Under the pieces are notes generated by a model. That model had not been told where the DNA came from, ran no database searches, and saw nothing but the letters and a program-made list of their open reading frames with translations. Positions 14,331-27,130 of a DNA stretch of 64,000 nucleotides are shown piece by piece (the first letter of the stretch is position 1; the number at the start of each line of letters is the position of its first letter). Both the position numbers and the translations under genes were made by a program. Source of the stretch: Vigna angularis (lineage: Eukaryota; Streptophyta; Magnoliopsida; Fabales; Fabaceae); NCBI RefSeq assembly GCF_016808095.1, contig NC_068973.1, positions 744,001 through 808,000 on the forward strand. Reading direction: 5' to 3'.

Positions 14331-14939
14331 TCTATTTGTTTTCCAGATTTATTGTGCCATCAATTATTAGAGCATATTCATAAATTATAAATCCTTATTG
14401 TATTTGTTAGTAATTTAAAGTGTTTTGAAAGTGATATATTAAATGAAAACGAATAAAATGATTAATATATAAATAGATTTTTCAATATTAAAATTTTAAA
14501 TTGAAAATTATGTCTTAATATTTTATAAATTTATTGTTGATTTATTGGTTTCAAATATCTTCGATTTCTCTGTTAGAAAGACCTTACACCGAATACATAA
14601 TAATGTAATTTTTTTTTTGGTTCAGGAGATAATATGTAACATGTACAAGAGTGTGTTGAGGTCAATGTTTATTTGCTATCTTCTTAATTATGTTGAGCCG
14701 TTTATCCAGTTGGAGGTTAAGTGTGATTAGAAAAACACAAGCAAGAGAAAGAATGAATGTTGATGCACAACTTCACTTTATTAATAAAGTTTGATTAAGA
14801 AAAAAGTGAATTATAGTGGTTGGTAATGCTGTCAACTAATTAACTGTTTCTTGTAGTTATGTGCAACGTTGTAACTTTGTATTACTATATAGTGTGCTCA
14901 AATTCAATTATTTTCCAACGTCAAATTTTGGATTGGACG

Positions 14940-16703
14940 ATGGCATTCGGAATCAGTGTCAAGCGTTGTATTTTAGCTTTTGTTCTTCTTTACGTTTGTG
15001 TCTTTGGGAAAAACTTTGGTACGCCATTAACAAGATTAGATGAAACTGTCTTTTATTTTTTTGTTGCGTTTCACGTATTAAGCCATAATTTGACACAGTA
15101 TATGCTGATGAGGACGGGTCGGAGGGAGAGAATGGTGGCGAGATCGGTGGTGGATTCGGCGGTACTGGTGGTGGGATCGGTAGTGGTGGAGGCGGGATCG
15201 GTAGTGGTGGAGGCGGGATCGGTACTGGTGGAGGCGGGATCGGAGCTGGTATTGGTGGTGGTGGGATCGGAGCTGGTGGTGGTGGTGAGTTTGGAGCCGG
15301 TGGTGGTGGTGGTGAGTTTGGAGCCGGTGGTGGTGGGGTTGGAGATCCTACTCAATTTTTTTCAAAAGCCTTGCAATGTTTCAATGATAGATATGTGAGT
15401 GCCTAAACTGAATTTTACGTTTACTTTTCAAGGAGGCATTTAAAAAAAAAAAATCAATTTTTATACTCCTTTTTTTTTCATTTTTTCTTCTATTCTTATT
15501 TTAAATATTCCTTTCACGCCTTCATTTCAAAGAGGTGAGATAGTTTTCATTAGAGTATTGACTATGAAAAATGTAAGAAAAAAAACACTATCATGAAAAA
15601 CGAAATCCTTTATACTTAAATTAAAAATTATAAAATTTTCTGAAAAGGCTCTTATCCAATGACTTCATTCCTAATTCTATTATTTTTAATTAATTTTAAA
15701 TAATCACAAAGAGATGGCTAATAAAAACATCTCAAATAATATATTAGTAACTCAACATTTATTAATTAGCAGTCTGAAATACTTCATTTGAGGTATAATT
15801 GGGTATATATTATTAATTTTTTTCTAGTAAATAAAAAAAACTTGAATATCTATTATATAGAGATTGATTGAAATCCTAAACATATGACAATCCGAAATTA
15901 TGTATAATTTTTTCTTCTCATGTTTATAAATTTAAAATTCAAAACTATAGAGTTAAAACTTGAAGGATACATAAAAAAAATGTTTTTTTAACAACTCTTT
16001 TTTTTACAACTTTTTTGAAACGCCTGTGTAATGTGATTGGTTCGTTTTAAACATACCAGCCATTAAAACACTGACACATAATTTATTGTCATTGATAAAA
16101 AAAATTATTAACGTATCTACTAAAAGCTGAAAATATTTTGGAGTGCATGTAGTGAATATTTTTTCAAAGATGGGTAATTCTTCTGATAGAGTTTGATATT
16201 TGAGTGAGGGGTATCAGATTTATAGCAGGTGTGAAGAATCATGCAGATTGAACGAGAAAGGAAACCTGAACGTGCCTAAAGAGAAAACTGATATGTTCTG
16301 CCAAGGACCATGTCTGTCAGAGACCAACTTGGTCCTCAATTGTCTGAATAACGTTTTCAGCAACTTCATATTCTACAACAAAGCAACCATCCACGACATC
16401 AGAAACACAATCGAAGCTGCATGTAGCTATGGCTCTCAGAGAGGTACATCTTTTTCTTTAATTATTGCACATATACTAAGATTGAAGATTAAAACAACTT
16501 CATGTTTCATGTCTGTATAAGTTCATGCAGTTCAGTGCTGTAAATTTCTGTAACCTTTTGGTGATGCAGGAAACTTCAATGTGGCAGAGCACATTCAGAA
16601 TGATGAAAACAAAGCTTCTCCAAAGGCTACTACTAGCCATGCTGTAATGGGGCTTGCTGTTATCGTAATGGGACGAGCTCTGTTACCTCCAAATTTCACA
16701 TAA
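14940..16703 (+). CDS. Secreted glycine-rich protein with conserved Cys domain (DUF7731-like), 244 aa
   Basis: Four exons (14940-15018, 15099-15394, 16218-16443, 16570-16703) join in frame to 244 residues. Residues 1-30 form a signal peptide, with the hydrophobic core CILAFVLLYVCVF and likely cleavage after VYA, before DEDG; the intron-1 join creates this site. A glycine-rich linker follows (about residues 35-105), with GGIGSGG heptads and then EFGAGGGG units. Next is a Cys-containing domain beginning ALQCFNDRYIYSRCEESC and running through NVPKEKTDMFCQGPCLSE, LVLNCLNNVFSNF and EAACSYG. The C-terminus (HAVMGLAVIVMGRALLPP) is hydrophobic and could be a lipid-anchor signal or a membrane tail. 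I recall this Cys domain from plant extracellular glycine-rich proteins listed as DUF7731; the name is from memory. Its function is unknown; an extracellular or cell-wall location is inferred from the signal peptide. Confidence 0.82.
15170..15253 (+). repeat. In-frame 21-bp tandem repeat (four units) coding GGIGSGG
   Basis: Four 21-bp units start at 15170, 15191, 15212 and 15233, each coding Gly-Gly-Ile-Gly followed by a variable residue (Ser, Ser, Thr, Ala) and more Gly. The unit length keeps frame, so copy-number change would lengthen or shorten the linker without breaking the protein. Confidence 0.9.
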
Positions 16704-16938
16704 AAACTATGCTCATAACAGTTATCTATGCTTCTCAGTTTTATGTGTAGTTAATCACTCATATGATATGTAGTATAATAACCTATACATGGGAAAATAG
16801 TAGGTATTTATATACGTATATGGAGTTGTATGTATTATGTGTGTGGAACAGATTAATGATATATAATATATGAACTGTTTCGTAGAAATCTTATTGTTGA
16901 CTAGAAATAATACAAATTCAAAACATAAAAATGAATGC

Positions 16939-16944
16939 AAAAAA
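16939..16944 (-). terminator. Pol III terminator of tRNA-Pro
   Basis: A run of six T on the minus strand lies three bases past the tRNA 3' end, as expected for RNA polymerase III termination. Confidence 0.75.
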
Positions 16945-16947
16945 CTA

Positions 16948-17019
16948 GGGGCATTCCGAGAATCGAACTCGGGACCTCTCGCACCCAAAGCGAGAATCAT
17001 ACCACTAGACCAAATGCCC
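16948..17019 (-). tRNA. tRNA-Pro (anticodon UGG)
   Basis: The 72-nt minus-strand sequence folds as a full cloverleaf. The acceptor stem GGGCATT pairs with AATGCCC and is followed by discriminator C. The D-arm holds the box A sequence TGGTCTAGTGG. The anticodon stem CTCGC/GCGAG encloses the loop TTTGGGT, giving anticodon TGG. The T-arm is CCGAG-TTCGATT-CTCGG. There is no intron and no encoded CCA, as usual for a plant nuclear gene. Base pairing is perfect in the acceptor, anticodon and T stems, so the gene looks functional. Confidence 0.97.
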
Positions 17020-17761
17020 GCGCTTGCTATAATAGGTATTATTTATTATATTTTCAATGTTTTTGTATTAATTTATCTACAATATTATCAGTTCTGAAGT
17101 ACTATTTCTCACTTTTTATATCAAAAAAAATATTACCTGACCTGACCTTTAATGAAAATTTGATTTTGAAGTGTAATTTTCAAAAACCAAAGATTTGGAA
17201 ACATTTTGTCCCCTAGAAATTGATATGCTTGTACAACCAAGGTAATAAGGTTTAGGTTAGTTTGGTAAAATTTTCTGGTGGCCAGCTTAGGAGAGAGGCT
17301 TTGTTATTCAATCAGAAATCTGGAGTTTCTGGAGGGTGAATAAATGAGAAAGTTGTGCAGATTGCATTAAATAATGTTTTGTATGTTTTTCAACAAATTA
17401 TTTTACAAACAAACTTAGATTAGATTCATTTTTACTACTTTATGAAAACGTCGTTTTTTCTTTTCACCATTAAATGCTATAATTTTGTAAAAGCAAACTA
17501 AAACCAAGCTAGGGTGGTGTAAGGATTAGAGTTTGCTAACCCACTTAAGCCATACACATTAGGTTATATTTCATTCAGTTTTAGCTCAAATATATCTATC
17601 AAACTATGTGCAATGCCATGGAAAAAGCAGCAGTTTCATCATCCAAACAACTATCAATAATAATAAAGACTTGATTATGCAAGCTACTTCTTCTATAAAT
17701 GAATTAATATGAAGACAACATTTCATATTCAAACAGCCTCAAAATCAAATCATTAAGATGT
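17020..17761. other. Spacer between tRNA-Pro and the TRM gene 3' end
   Basis: AT-rich, with no gene seen. The right-hand part should contain the 3' UTR of the minus-strand TRM gene. Confidence 0.6.
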
Positions 17762-20700
17762 TTACAATTGCAAGATTTCAGTGACAACATCATCAACCAA
17801 AGAATTAAATATTTGGTCCACAACCTCTGATCCGAGTTCAGAGGCATCAACCTCATAATCTAGCCATCTTCCATACTGGCTGCTCATGTCCTTGTCCACA
17901 AGCTCATCCACCATTGAGTCTCCCATTCCTCTCCAACATGAGATCTCCTTGTACACATCTTCTGCCAACCATTCTTTTCTTTTCACCATTTCAAGCCCTT
18001 TGGTCCACATTTTGAATCCTCCACCTACATAACGCCTGCATCTCAAGTCCAAACATTCACTCACACAATCAAATGTAACTTTCCTTCTTATCCTAGACTC
18101 CTCATCACACTTAAACCCTCCCTTCCGGCCTTCGAACTGTTTGAATATATGAGAATTTATAACATCACTAGCATGGCCAAGGGAAATATCCATATACATC
18201 AACTCAACATTACTCAATATATCTTTCACATAATCCAACTCCCACGTCCTTGAGCTACTACCAAACCTTGTGACACTACTTGTGTGCTTCATCATATTCC
18301 CAGCTGAGGTTGAAGAAGCGGAATCGGATAACTCAGCATCAGTTTCACAAGCATAGAACTTCCTTGAAAAATTCAAGCCTTGAACTTCTTGAGCTTGAAC
18401 AGATGACCACAACTTGCTTCCTGAAAGTTGATAGTATTAGCATTCCTGAATCATGAAATAATTAATTTCAAAATAGGTAATTAAATCCCATATTTAGCAT
18501 AAAACTACCTTCTGTACTAGTAACATCTGTGCTCAATGAAGATTCACAGCTTTCAATTGAAAAAGAAGGCTCGAGAACAGAGATAGGACTTGGGTGTCTG
18601 CAATTGAGTAACTGTGGTTCCATCTCATCAATCTGTAAACAACTTGAGTTAATCACCTACTTAATATGCAGAAATCATAAGGAATATTCCATCAGTCAGT
18701 AGAATGGTGGGTGATTAATACTGATATATTCAATACATTGGACTTGTAATTGCCTCAAAAAATAGCTTTTTCGCATTATGAAAGTCAGTTGTTTATCATA
18801 AGATTTAATCACGCATCCAAGTTGGCTAAAAGTACTGATTACATAATAAAACCAGCTGCAACATAAAACCGTAAGAGATGGACGATCATTTCAAGCAACC
18901 AAGCACCAAAGGAGACCAGAGAAATTGAATGTCATTTCACTTTATTCGCGCATAACTGCATTTCTCAGCTACAATGTACTTCGAAGTGAAATGCATATTT
19001 GTTTTATGTTTACCTGTAACTATATTTCCTACGAAAATTAATTTTCTTGGCAAACAGGCAATGAATCTATATCTTTTGTTTCTTTTATAAACAAACAAGC
19101 CTAACTTCTTATTTTTATTTGGCCCTTTAACAAGTGATCCTATACTGTCCTAATTAACAATGATTGAACGAGAAACACAATAAAAGAAAAGTAATAAGAA
19201 TTAAAAAGAAATTTGCCACATACCCATGAGTTCTGCTTCAATGATAATTCAGGAAGACCCCTGAAGGAGATGTCTGAATCATAGTTGTTGCTTAACTTGT
19301 CTGTAAAGAATACATCTTGGTCTTTTTTCTGTTGGAACATTGGATTGAGGTTAACTACATTCAAGCCGGTTACTTGATCATCTGATACAGTAGGCTGCTT
19401 CACTTTAGAAGAGTCATGACAAATTGTTCCCATACATGTTAATTCTCTCAATTTCTGTTCCAAAAGGACACCCAAGGCATCTCCACCACCAATCAAATTG
19501 TATCCTATTGGGGACCTTGTATTGTCTGGGTCAAGCAACACCCTTTTAATGCGTTGATCCAGGGAAAGACCATTAGTATTTTGGGCAGCTTTTCCAGATG
19601 TCTCAAAACCTGGATTGCTCCTAGTTAATGGTGTGGTGAATGTGAATGAAACTACATCCATGTCTTTCTTTTTTACATCTTCAGCCCAACTATTTTGTTT
19701 ATTACTCACTAGGTTAGACTTAGCAGGGTTTTGAGTTTTTTCAATGAACAAATTGTCCACAACCCTATCATTCCAGTCCTTGTCTGTAGACCTTTTCTTT
19801 CTAGGAAAATTGTTTGTGCTGGTGTATAAGACTTCCTTTTCACTATCAGTCACCTCCATAGCTGACTTTCTGGATCCAACTCTAGATTTTGCAATGGATT
19901 TATTACTGGAGCTTCTATGACGTCCGTAAGGGGAATCCCCAGTCAGAACTTTTCTACTGTGGGAATTGGTCGTCAATGGCTTTGATGGTAATTTGTCTTT
20001 GTCAGTAGAATAATTCTGTTTCAGATTATTCTGTCTGAGAGCACCAGATGAATTCTGAGTAGAAGATTTCTTGTGAAAATTTTTCTGCACGCTTCCCTTC
20101 ACTGGTTGGTTGGATTTCAAGTCAGGATTCTCTTTCTGGGCCGTCATACTTCTTCCACCAGTCGCACTCAAACCTTCCCTTCTTTGAACATTCACTTTTG
20201 CTTGGATTGCAAGCGAAATGGACTTCCCCTTATTATTCTTCAAAGAAGAAACTTCTTCCTCGTGTGTAGGAGATTTGATGGACATATCCACAGATCCATT
20301 CCAGCTTCTGTTCAAAGATTGTCCTTTGAGATACTTGGCAGCATTTGACTCGACCGATCTTTGACAAGATACGGAAAGCCTGGCCATTCTTTGAGAAAGT
20401 TCTCTTTTCTCTTTTAGATCTCGAGTTCTAGAGGTCATGGAGGATGGCCTAATTAGAGGTCCCTTTTGTGAAGCCTCCACCTTATCTTTTAGTTCTCTCA
20501 CTCTCAGTGGTGCTGATGAAGCTACCAGAGGTGTCTTAGCCCTGTTACCAGCTTGGGAACCAGGCTCAATAATTCTTGCCGCAGCCTCCATTATATATGC
20601 AGCATTATTGGTGGGAACAAAGCTGGGACTCTTGATGGGGGACAAAAGTTTATGGTGTGTAACAGGAATTGATTTAGCTGATTTTGGAGGCAACACTTCT

Positions 20701-21474
20701 GTTTGGAACTTTTCAATTGGCCTGGTAATGGCCTTTTGCGGCTTTGGCTCAATGAAGCTCCTAGATGAGCCCGCAACCTTTTCAACCAGCTTTCCAGAAC
20801 ATGGGGTCTGATAGTCATGCTGGTGACCAAAATTTTTCTTGAAGTACTGAGCATCTTGAAGGGACCGGGTATCAAAATATGGGGTAGCATAAGGATCAGA
20901 AAAACTTGAAGAAGGCAAGGAATCTAATCCCATAAGCCTGGCAACAACACTAGGAGCCCTTGTACCAAATGTTTCATCATCTGTAACAGATGAAGCATAA
21001 CTATGATCACAACTTCCTCTTAGACTTGCCCCAACACCACTTTCATCTTCATCAACCTGTGAGAATTAAACAAAGTAACCACAAATTTCATAACATAAAC
21101 ATATACATAGACAAAAACATATGAATTTGCAAGACATATAATACCAGATAGGAGGACTGTGTCATTGGCATTGCCACATTGTAATCAACTCTTCTTCCCT
21201 GCTTTAAAGTCTCTGCAGATGATTCCGAAAGAAAATCACCAACAGTTAAACACAAAAATGACTACACCGATAAAATCTTGGTGTAACTAATTCCAAAAAA
21301 ATTGACAAGCGAAATAAAAATTCCAGTGTGTTCTATGAATACAGTAAATTTACCAGGCAAATCTGGCTTGGCCGGAAATAATTTCTTACGGGACTTCGAC
21401 GTCCAGTCAAACAACTGGAAAAAACCACCAACATAACCTCCTCCACCTTTCGTCCCTTCTTTTTCAACTCCCAT
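17762..21474 (-). CDS. TRM / LONGIFOLIA-type protein (VARLMGL motif and DUF4378), 934 aa
   Basis: Five minus-strand exons (21474-21354, 21212-21145, 21056-19224, 18632-18509, 18420-17762) join in frame to 934 residues. The N-terminus has GGFFQLFDWTSKSRKKLF (about residues 15-32). VVARLMGLDSLP (about 100-111) is the DUF3741-type motif. A long Ser/Lys/Arg-rich, probably disordered middle includes LGVLLEQKLRELT. The C-terminal 150-200 residues are DUF4378, with CLDLRCRRYVGGG, WKGMGD-like WRGMGDSMVDELVDKD and VVDQIFNSLVDDVVTEIL just before the stop. In Arabidopsis, TRM proteins bind TON1 and microtubules and influence cell elongation and division-plane placement. The same role here is inference. 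The large exon's first Met at 20933 is internal, because VARL is coded just upstream in the same exon. The specific TRM subgroup is not resolved. Confidence 0.9.
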
Positions 21475-22740
21475 TTTCAAAGCAGAATGTAGTACACCTT
21501 CAACACACAACAACAAAGCCTCATCCCACTAGATGAGACCAGCTACATGGATCACACAACGTCATTTCTCTCCCATAAAGACAGTAAACCTTCATGACAC
21601 ATCAGGAAAGCATTAGCATGAAAGGTTAACATCATTAGTCAAATGATAAAAAAGATTTACTGAATCTAACATGGTGAAATATTAAAGGAAAAAACACGCA
21701 TATACATATGGGACTATTAACAGGGAACATCATAACCAAAACTTCAAACAAACACAATGACCACGATTTGAATAGTATGGTTCTCTGTATCTCTAGATCT
21801 CCTTTGGAGAAAAGCAATCACATAATAGTGCACCAAACCTAAAATCCACTGCATAGTTCATATTTTGCTTATGTAAATCTCCTTTTTGAGAACCAACCAG
21901 ACAATTAATAGTCCAATTTATCTAAACAAAATAGTATCATAACTTTGTTGGTGTTGCTAAACCTGAAAGTAATCATATTAAGTTCGAATCAATAGCAAAT
22001 AAACGTCGATAGCCTGGTTCAACTAATTAAGAAGAAAATTCTAAAGATCCAGAGAAAAATTTTGAGTCAACCCAAATGTGGAAAAATAGCAATCCTAATA
22101 ATTGATCATTGTTCGAAAAAAGCAAAGGTTGTTTGGATCTTAAGTATTTTACAAAAGTCCAATCCTATAGAGTCCTGTTGATGGATTCAAAAGTTCGAAC
22201 AAAGACATACAGAGGCTGTGATTACACACAAGCATTACCTCTCACCAAAATGAATCAGATATAAAAGTGTTTCCCATCAAACAACGAATGGAAAGCCCAA
22301 AAACACCAAATTCAGGCCATTCAAAAGATAAAAACTTGAACAGAATCCAAAAACTAAAAATAACACACATGATGACAAAAGAGTACCAACAAGTAGAAAA
22401 GAAAGCGGCCAAATTCAAACGCAAATCAGAAAGGAAGAAGCCAACGACAATAACCCATTAAGAGAAATGAAGAAAAGCTGCAATCTTTGGAGACTTACGT
22501 TGAAACAGCGAGTTTGGTCAGCTAAGCATTTGAGTGGAGTGAAAGGGAAGAAGCACGCACCCACCGCAAGAGCATTATATTGTTTCACTGTGAAAGACTT
22601 AGTTGAAGCAACGAAGTGGGTAATCACAGAGAAATTCAAGCAAACGGAAAATTTTTGGGGAATTGGGAGAGAGAGAGAGATGATAGAGAGAGACAGACAA
22701 TGTTTGAAGTGTTAATAAATGGAGACAGGGAAGAGAATTT
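21475..22740 (-). other. 5' leader region of the TRM gene with a candidate leader intron
   Basis: On the minus strand, CAAC|GTAAGT at 22498 is a strong donor, and CTCATCTAG ending at 21529 is a plausible acceptor about 55 bases before the ATG. This would remove about 970 bp of AT-rich sequence and leave a C/T-rich first exon near 22.5-22.7 kb. Plus-strand ORFs here (such as 22467-22715) are shadows of the leader. Confidence 0.5.
22667..22694. repeat. (GA)n-type microsatellite in the TRM leader
   Basis: GAGAGA runs interrupted by TGATA lie where the minus-strand transcript would begin, giving a CT-rich leader on that strand. Confidence 0.75.
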
Positions 22741-22967
22741 TATTGCATGAAGTAGTAAATTTAAAATTTGCTTCAAAAATTTAAAATATTCATATTTTGA
22801 AATACGTTTGGATTAATATAAATTAATATAAAAGAGAGAGTTTATAACGTCTCTCTAAAGAGGGATGGGATTTCAAATTCCAAACGGGGAAAAGGGTGGT
22901 CCAAAGGGAGCTTGATAACGTCACCGAATCTCTGGATTTCGAGGATTGATTCACCTATTGCCAAATG

Positions 22968-22975
22968 ACACGTGT
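22968..22975. promoter_or_regulatory. Palindromic G-box (ACACGTGT) upstream of the TRM gene
   Basis: ACACGTGT contains CACGTG, the core bound by plant bZIP and bHLH factors. It sits about 250-300 bp upstream of the inferred start of the minus-strand TRM transcript, in a locally GC-richer stretch. Its function is inferred from the motif only. Confidence 0.45.
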
Positions 22976-25428
22976 ACCATCCCCATATTGGAATGTGTCC
23001 TTCAAATATAAGGCAGGTGAAATAGTGGGTGGGTTCACATCTGTAGTTCTGTGTTGTCTATTGGTTTATATAAATAAATAAAAAAATAAAAATTTTAAAT
23101 ATTACTTAAAGAATACAAATAGTAAATAAATTTGTAATTTAAACCATTAATATCTACAAATAAATTAAATTTCAATTTTAATTACCAGAAAATAATTTAA
23201 TATACATAAAACTAATAGTTCTCTCTGTTTTTTAATTACAGTTAATTAATCAGTTAAAAATATTAATATATACATTGCACAAATAAAAATGAAATAACAC
23301 TACAGTAAATAATAAAATGATGTAAAAAGTATGAGTTAATTTACCATGTTCTTTTCTAACTAGATGGATTAATACTTCATCTAAAATATAAAAGTCAACT
23401 CATCTCAACCTATTTTTGAACCAAAATAATCAAGTTAGTCCATTCTAACAATTAAATAAACAAATTCTCAGATGCAACTAATAATATGCATAAAATTAAA
23501 AAGAAAAAAAATAATTATAATTTTTAAAGTGTGTTTGTCTTATTAATTATGACAGGTTTATATATATTATTTTATCCAAAGATTTAACAAAAAACATTAT
23601 TTGGTTTTATTAAGATATGATCTTAATATAAGATAAACATTAAGATAATTTATTTGTTGACATGTTATTTATATATTAATCAGAAAGTTGATGCTTTGTA
23701 TTTTCATATTTTTTTAAATAAAAGATAATAGTGATTATGACCTAATAATAGTATTGAATGATTTACAGTGTGTTACGATAGATGTAAGTTATGGTGTGTT
23801 ATGATGACGAAGTGTGTCTAATTATTTTTAGAATATGGGTATTTATATCTTTTAACTTCAAATATAGTTAAAAAGAAAATAAGAATATAATGTTATTTTA
23901 GACATTGAATTTTGTTTTACATTTTCTGTTTTAAAATAATCAAAGTAAAAAAAAAGTATAAAATTAAAATCATAGTCTATAAATTTGTAAAATTTTCGGA
24001 ATTGTTATCGAATTTTGGTAATTTTTATTTCTTTTCAAAGCGACTTCCTTATATTCTTTATTTAAAAAAAAAACTGAAACGTATAACCCAAATTAAAAAG
24101 TCAAATCTGCATGTGAATTTTCAACACCGTTTTTTTTTTCCTAAATTTGCACACATTCAGTTCTAATTTTCTAACACGCTTCTTACGGTTATAAAAATTA
24201 TCTTTTGTTCTGAAATGCAAAATCTTAAATTACCTACAAAATTTATGTTTCGGTAATTCGAATATAATTTTTAATCATTTATCATTTTTTGTTATTAATT
24301 ACAGATTTTTTTTATGAGCTTAAATGTATTTATTTTTTGTAATATGATTTTAGATATGAGAAGCTAAGATTAAAATTTGATTTCGATTTTAAAAGTAGAG
24401 AAAAATTAGTAGAAATATAAGTACAAAATGAATTTAAATGACCATAATAGAAACCAATGTTGATTATGCTGATTTACTTGAGGAACGAAACTGCAATTTC
24501 AAGGCTTCAATTAATCAGGTTAATGGCAAAATGAAAAATAAAAAAAAAAATGATTTTGAGTTTAACGCTTGTGATGTTAATTGAGAAATTTGAGTCACTC
24601 GTATACTTCTATGAATTCAATTTGATATTAACTTATCGAAACACTCATCAATACTATCAAAATTTAAAAAATATATTATTAAATCAAATATAAATGTTTA
24701 TTATCATATTTTGATGTTACTTAGTGTGAAGAATGTACTATTAAATTGTAAGAATCTTATTTTATAAATTAATTATATAAGATTAAATTAGTAATATTTT
24801 TATTTATTAAAAAATACTAAAATATTTTTCAAAATGATAATATAAATAAATATATTAACTTTTATATTTTGTTTACCTTATACATAAAATAATTATAACA
24901 TAACAGGTATAATAGTAAAATGTAAATATGTTAGTTTTTCTTTTTTCACTAGACTCGCCTAAAAACCAATTGGAGATGCTAAATTAGAGAGATAAGAAGA
25001 AGATAAAAAAGTAAAGAATATACATGAAACTCAATTAGATATTCACGAGTACTAAAATAACTCGTCATTTCCTCCAAATTTATTGATTATTGAAATTTTC
25101 AATTCACCAATTTATTTTTTATTGTTACGAGTAATATGTTAGAGTGGTGGGTTAGAGAAGGGATAGATTGATCTACTACTCTATTTTTTTAAATTAAAGT
25201 TTAAAATAATAATTTTTAAAATTATTTTTTTAGTAATATTTTATTTAAAAATATAAATAAGTTGTGATAATATTATAACTTAAATTATTAAAAATATTTA
25301 AAATTAAGTTATTATTAATTATAATAAAACATATTAATGTAATAAATAATTATTATTTTAAATTATTTAATCAAAGATATTAATTAACCAATTATAAATT
25401 TTAAAAAAATCATAATTAAATGTGTTTG

Positions 25429-25430
<2 letters not shown>

Positions 25431-25460
<30 letters not shown>
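25431..25460. repeat. (AT)15 microsatellite
   Basis: Uninterrupted AT dinucleotides. Confidence 0.95.
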
Positions 25461-25465
<5 letters not shown>

Positions 25466-26076
25466 AAAAAATAATTGATAAGTTGGCTCACTATTTAATA
25501 AATAGTTCAAAATTTTCAATTATTATAAAAGAAAAAAGAAACCAATTTATCATGTTCCATATTCGACGCATAGACAAATCGGAGAAACTCGTATTGTCAT
25601 ACCTAGTCTTATGAAATTGATTTAAGTTAAAAAACAATTTTTCTATTTTCCTTATTTTTAAAAATAAAAAGTTGGTTATATTAATAAACAAAAAAAAAAA
25701 GTTTTTTGTTGCCAATTTTGAAGTTCCCATTTTCAGATTTCTTGGATACCTCCCATGGTGGCATTCTCTCTTAAATGAAATCTTGACATTACAGTGGATA
25801 CCTCTGTGGCATTTATTAACAATTCAATAGTTTCAACGTCTATTTTGACTTCTTTATTTTTTATTTTTTATTTCAACTTGCTTCTTCTTTATTTATAAAA
25901 ATATAACAAGAAAAGGAAATATTAGTGACGTCACTAATCATAAAAATATTTATTAAAAATTGTAAAACTAAGATCCATAATAAAGATAAAGGTGAAACTA
26001 TAAAGTCTAAACAATACCGAATGTGAACACATAAATAGAACTTTTATTATCTTATACGAAATAATTCTTTTGATAA

Positions 26077-26080
<4 letters not shown>

Positions 26081-26149
<69 letters not shown>
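26081..26149. repeat. (AT)n microsatellite, about 69 bp
   Basis: Uninterrupted AT dinucleotides in intergenic DNA. Confidence 0.97.
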
Positions 26150-26150
<1 letters not shown>

Positions 26151-26479
26151 CAAAAAAGAGAAAATGGTGTACTTATTCAGTTGAAAGGTGTAAATAAGAA
26201 AACCATAAAAGTTTTGGGTTACAGTTAATGGTCCAGTAAAACATTGAGATATGTAATATCAAATCCACAACATATTAAAAAAATCAATTATTTTGACACA
26301 CAAATTAATACAATCACATCACAATTAATTATCAGAACTTCATCACACTAGAAAGGATATATTAAAAAGAAATTGAATTATTCAGAAAATATTATTTTAC
26401 AAAAAAATATCAAATATTTGATAATTAATTTTGATATAAATCAAAATAACCATTATAATTAAATTATAAAATATATTAA

Positions 26480-27130
26480 ACTCGATTTTGATTGAATTAG
26501 GACTCATTTAAATCCAACCCAATTATGTTAAATATAGATCTATTCCAACTAGAATGAATATGTATTCATCCTGGTTCTGACCATAGTGCACACTAGTTTA
26601 ACTTGAATAAATTAGTTCAGGATAACTCGACTCGATTAGATTTTATTTGATTAAACTCGACTTGAACCTAAGTCGTCTTTGTTAAACTTGTGTGCAATAG
26701 ATTTGGTTCGATTTGACTTGTCTTAGTCTTGATTAGACAAGGTCTAACCTAGTATGTATGAAACTAGAAATGATTCGAGCCTAGCCTCTCTCGGCTAAAA
26801 GTGGGTCCACCATAACTCAAACAAAAATGGTTTCGTCTTGACTTGATTGAATGTGGTAGGTTATCTCTACTTAGCTTAATATGAGTGTGAAACCAACTAT
26901 GTTTAACCTAGGTTCGAACATACTCAATTCGATCTAGGACCAAACCAACTCAACTTGACCTAGATATAAACTAAATCATTTCAAAATACACTTGGACTTA
27001 AGCTAACTTGACTTGACTTGGATACGTGTCTACTTGACTCAAGTTAGGCCTAGATCGACTCAACTTAACCTATACTTGAATTAATTTATCTTGACTTTAA
27101 CCTAGGTTGAGTCAACTCATCCATTTATGA
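26480..27130. repeat. Degenerate minisatellite-like block of CAACTCGACTTGACCTAG-type words
   Basis: Over about 650 bp the words CTCGACTTGA, CTTGACCTAG, AACTCAACTTGACC, ACTTGACTTGACTTGG, CTCAACTTAACCTA and TAACCTAGGTTGAGTC recur at irregular spacing and in both orientations. The composition differs from the flanking A/T-rich DNA. No ORF spans it. It reads as an old tandem array or transposon subterminal repeat that has drifted. Confidence 0.55.

Larger units (their letters stand above)
9111..14939. other. 3' UTR of the endosulfine-like gene, then AT-rich spacer with decayed repeats
   Basis: AATAAA-type signals occur near 9188 and 9349, so the transcript probably ends around 9.2-9.4 kb. The remainder is AT-rich with no recognisable gene. 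Two patches resemble dispersed legume repeats (10540-10900 and 13915-14330, listed separately). Confidence 0.65.

Noticed and set aside
15071..15355. Minus-strand ORF rich in Thr-Thr-Thr and Ser-Asp-Pro repeats
   Set aside because: It is the exact antisense of the glycine-rich exon; GGT codons read as Thr and Pro codons on the other strand. It has no separate evidence of being a gene.
20073..20811. Plus-strand ORFs of 91 and 124 aa
   Set aside because: They are antisense shadows of the large TRM exon, whose product is clearly recognisable.
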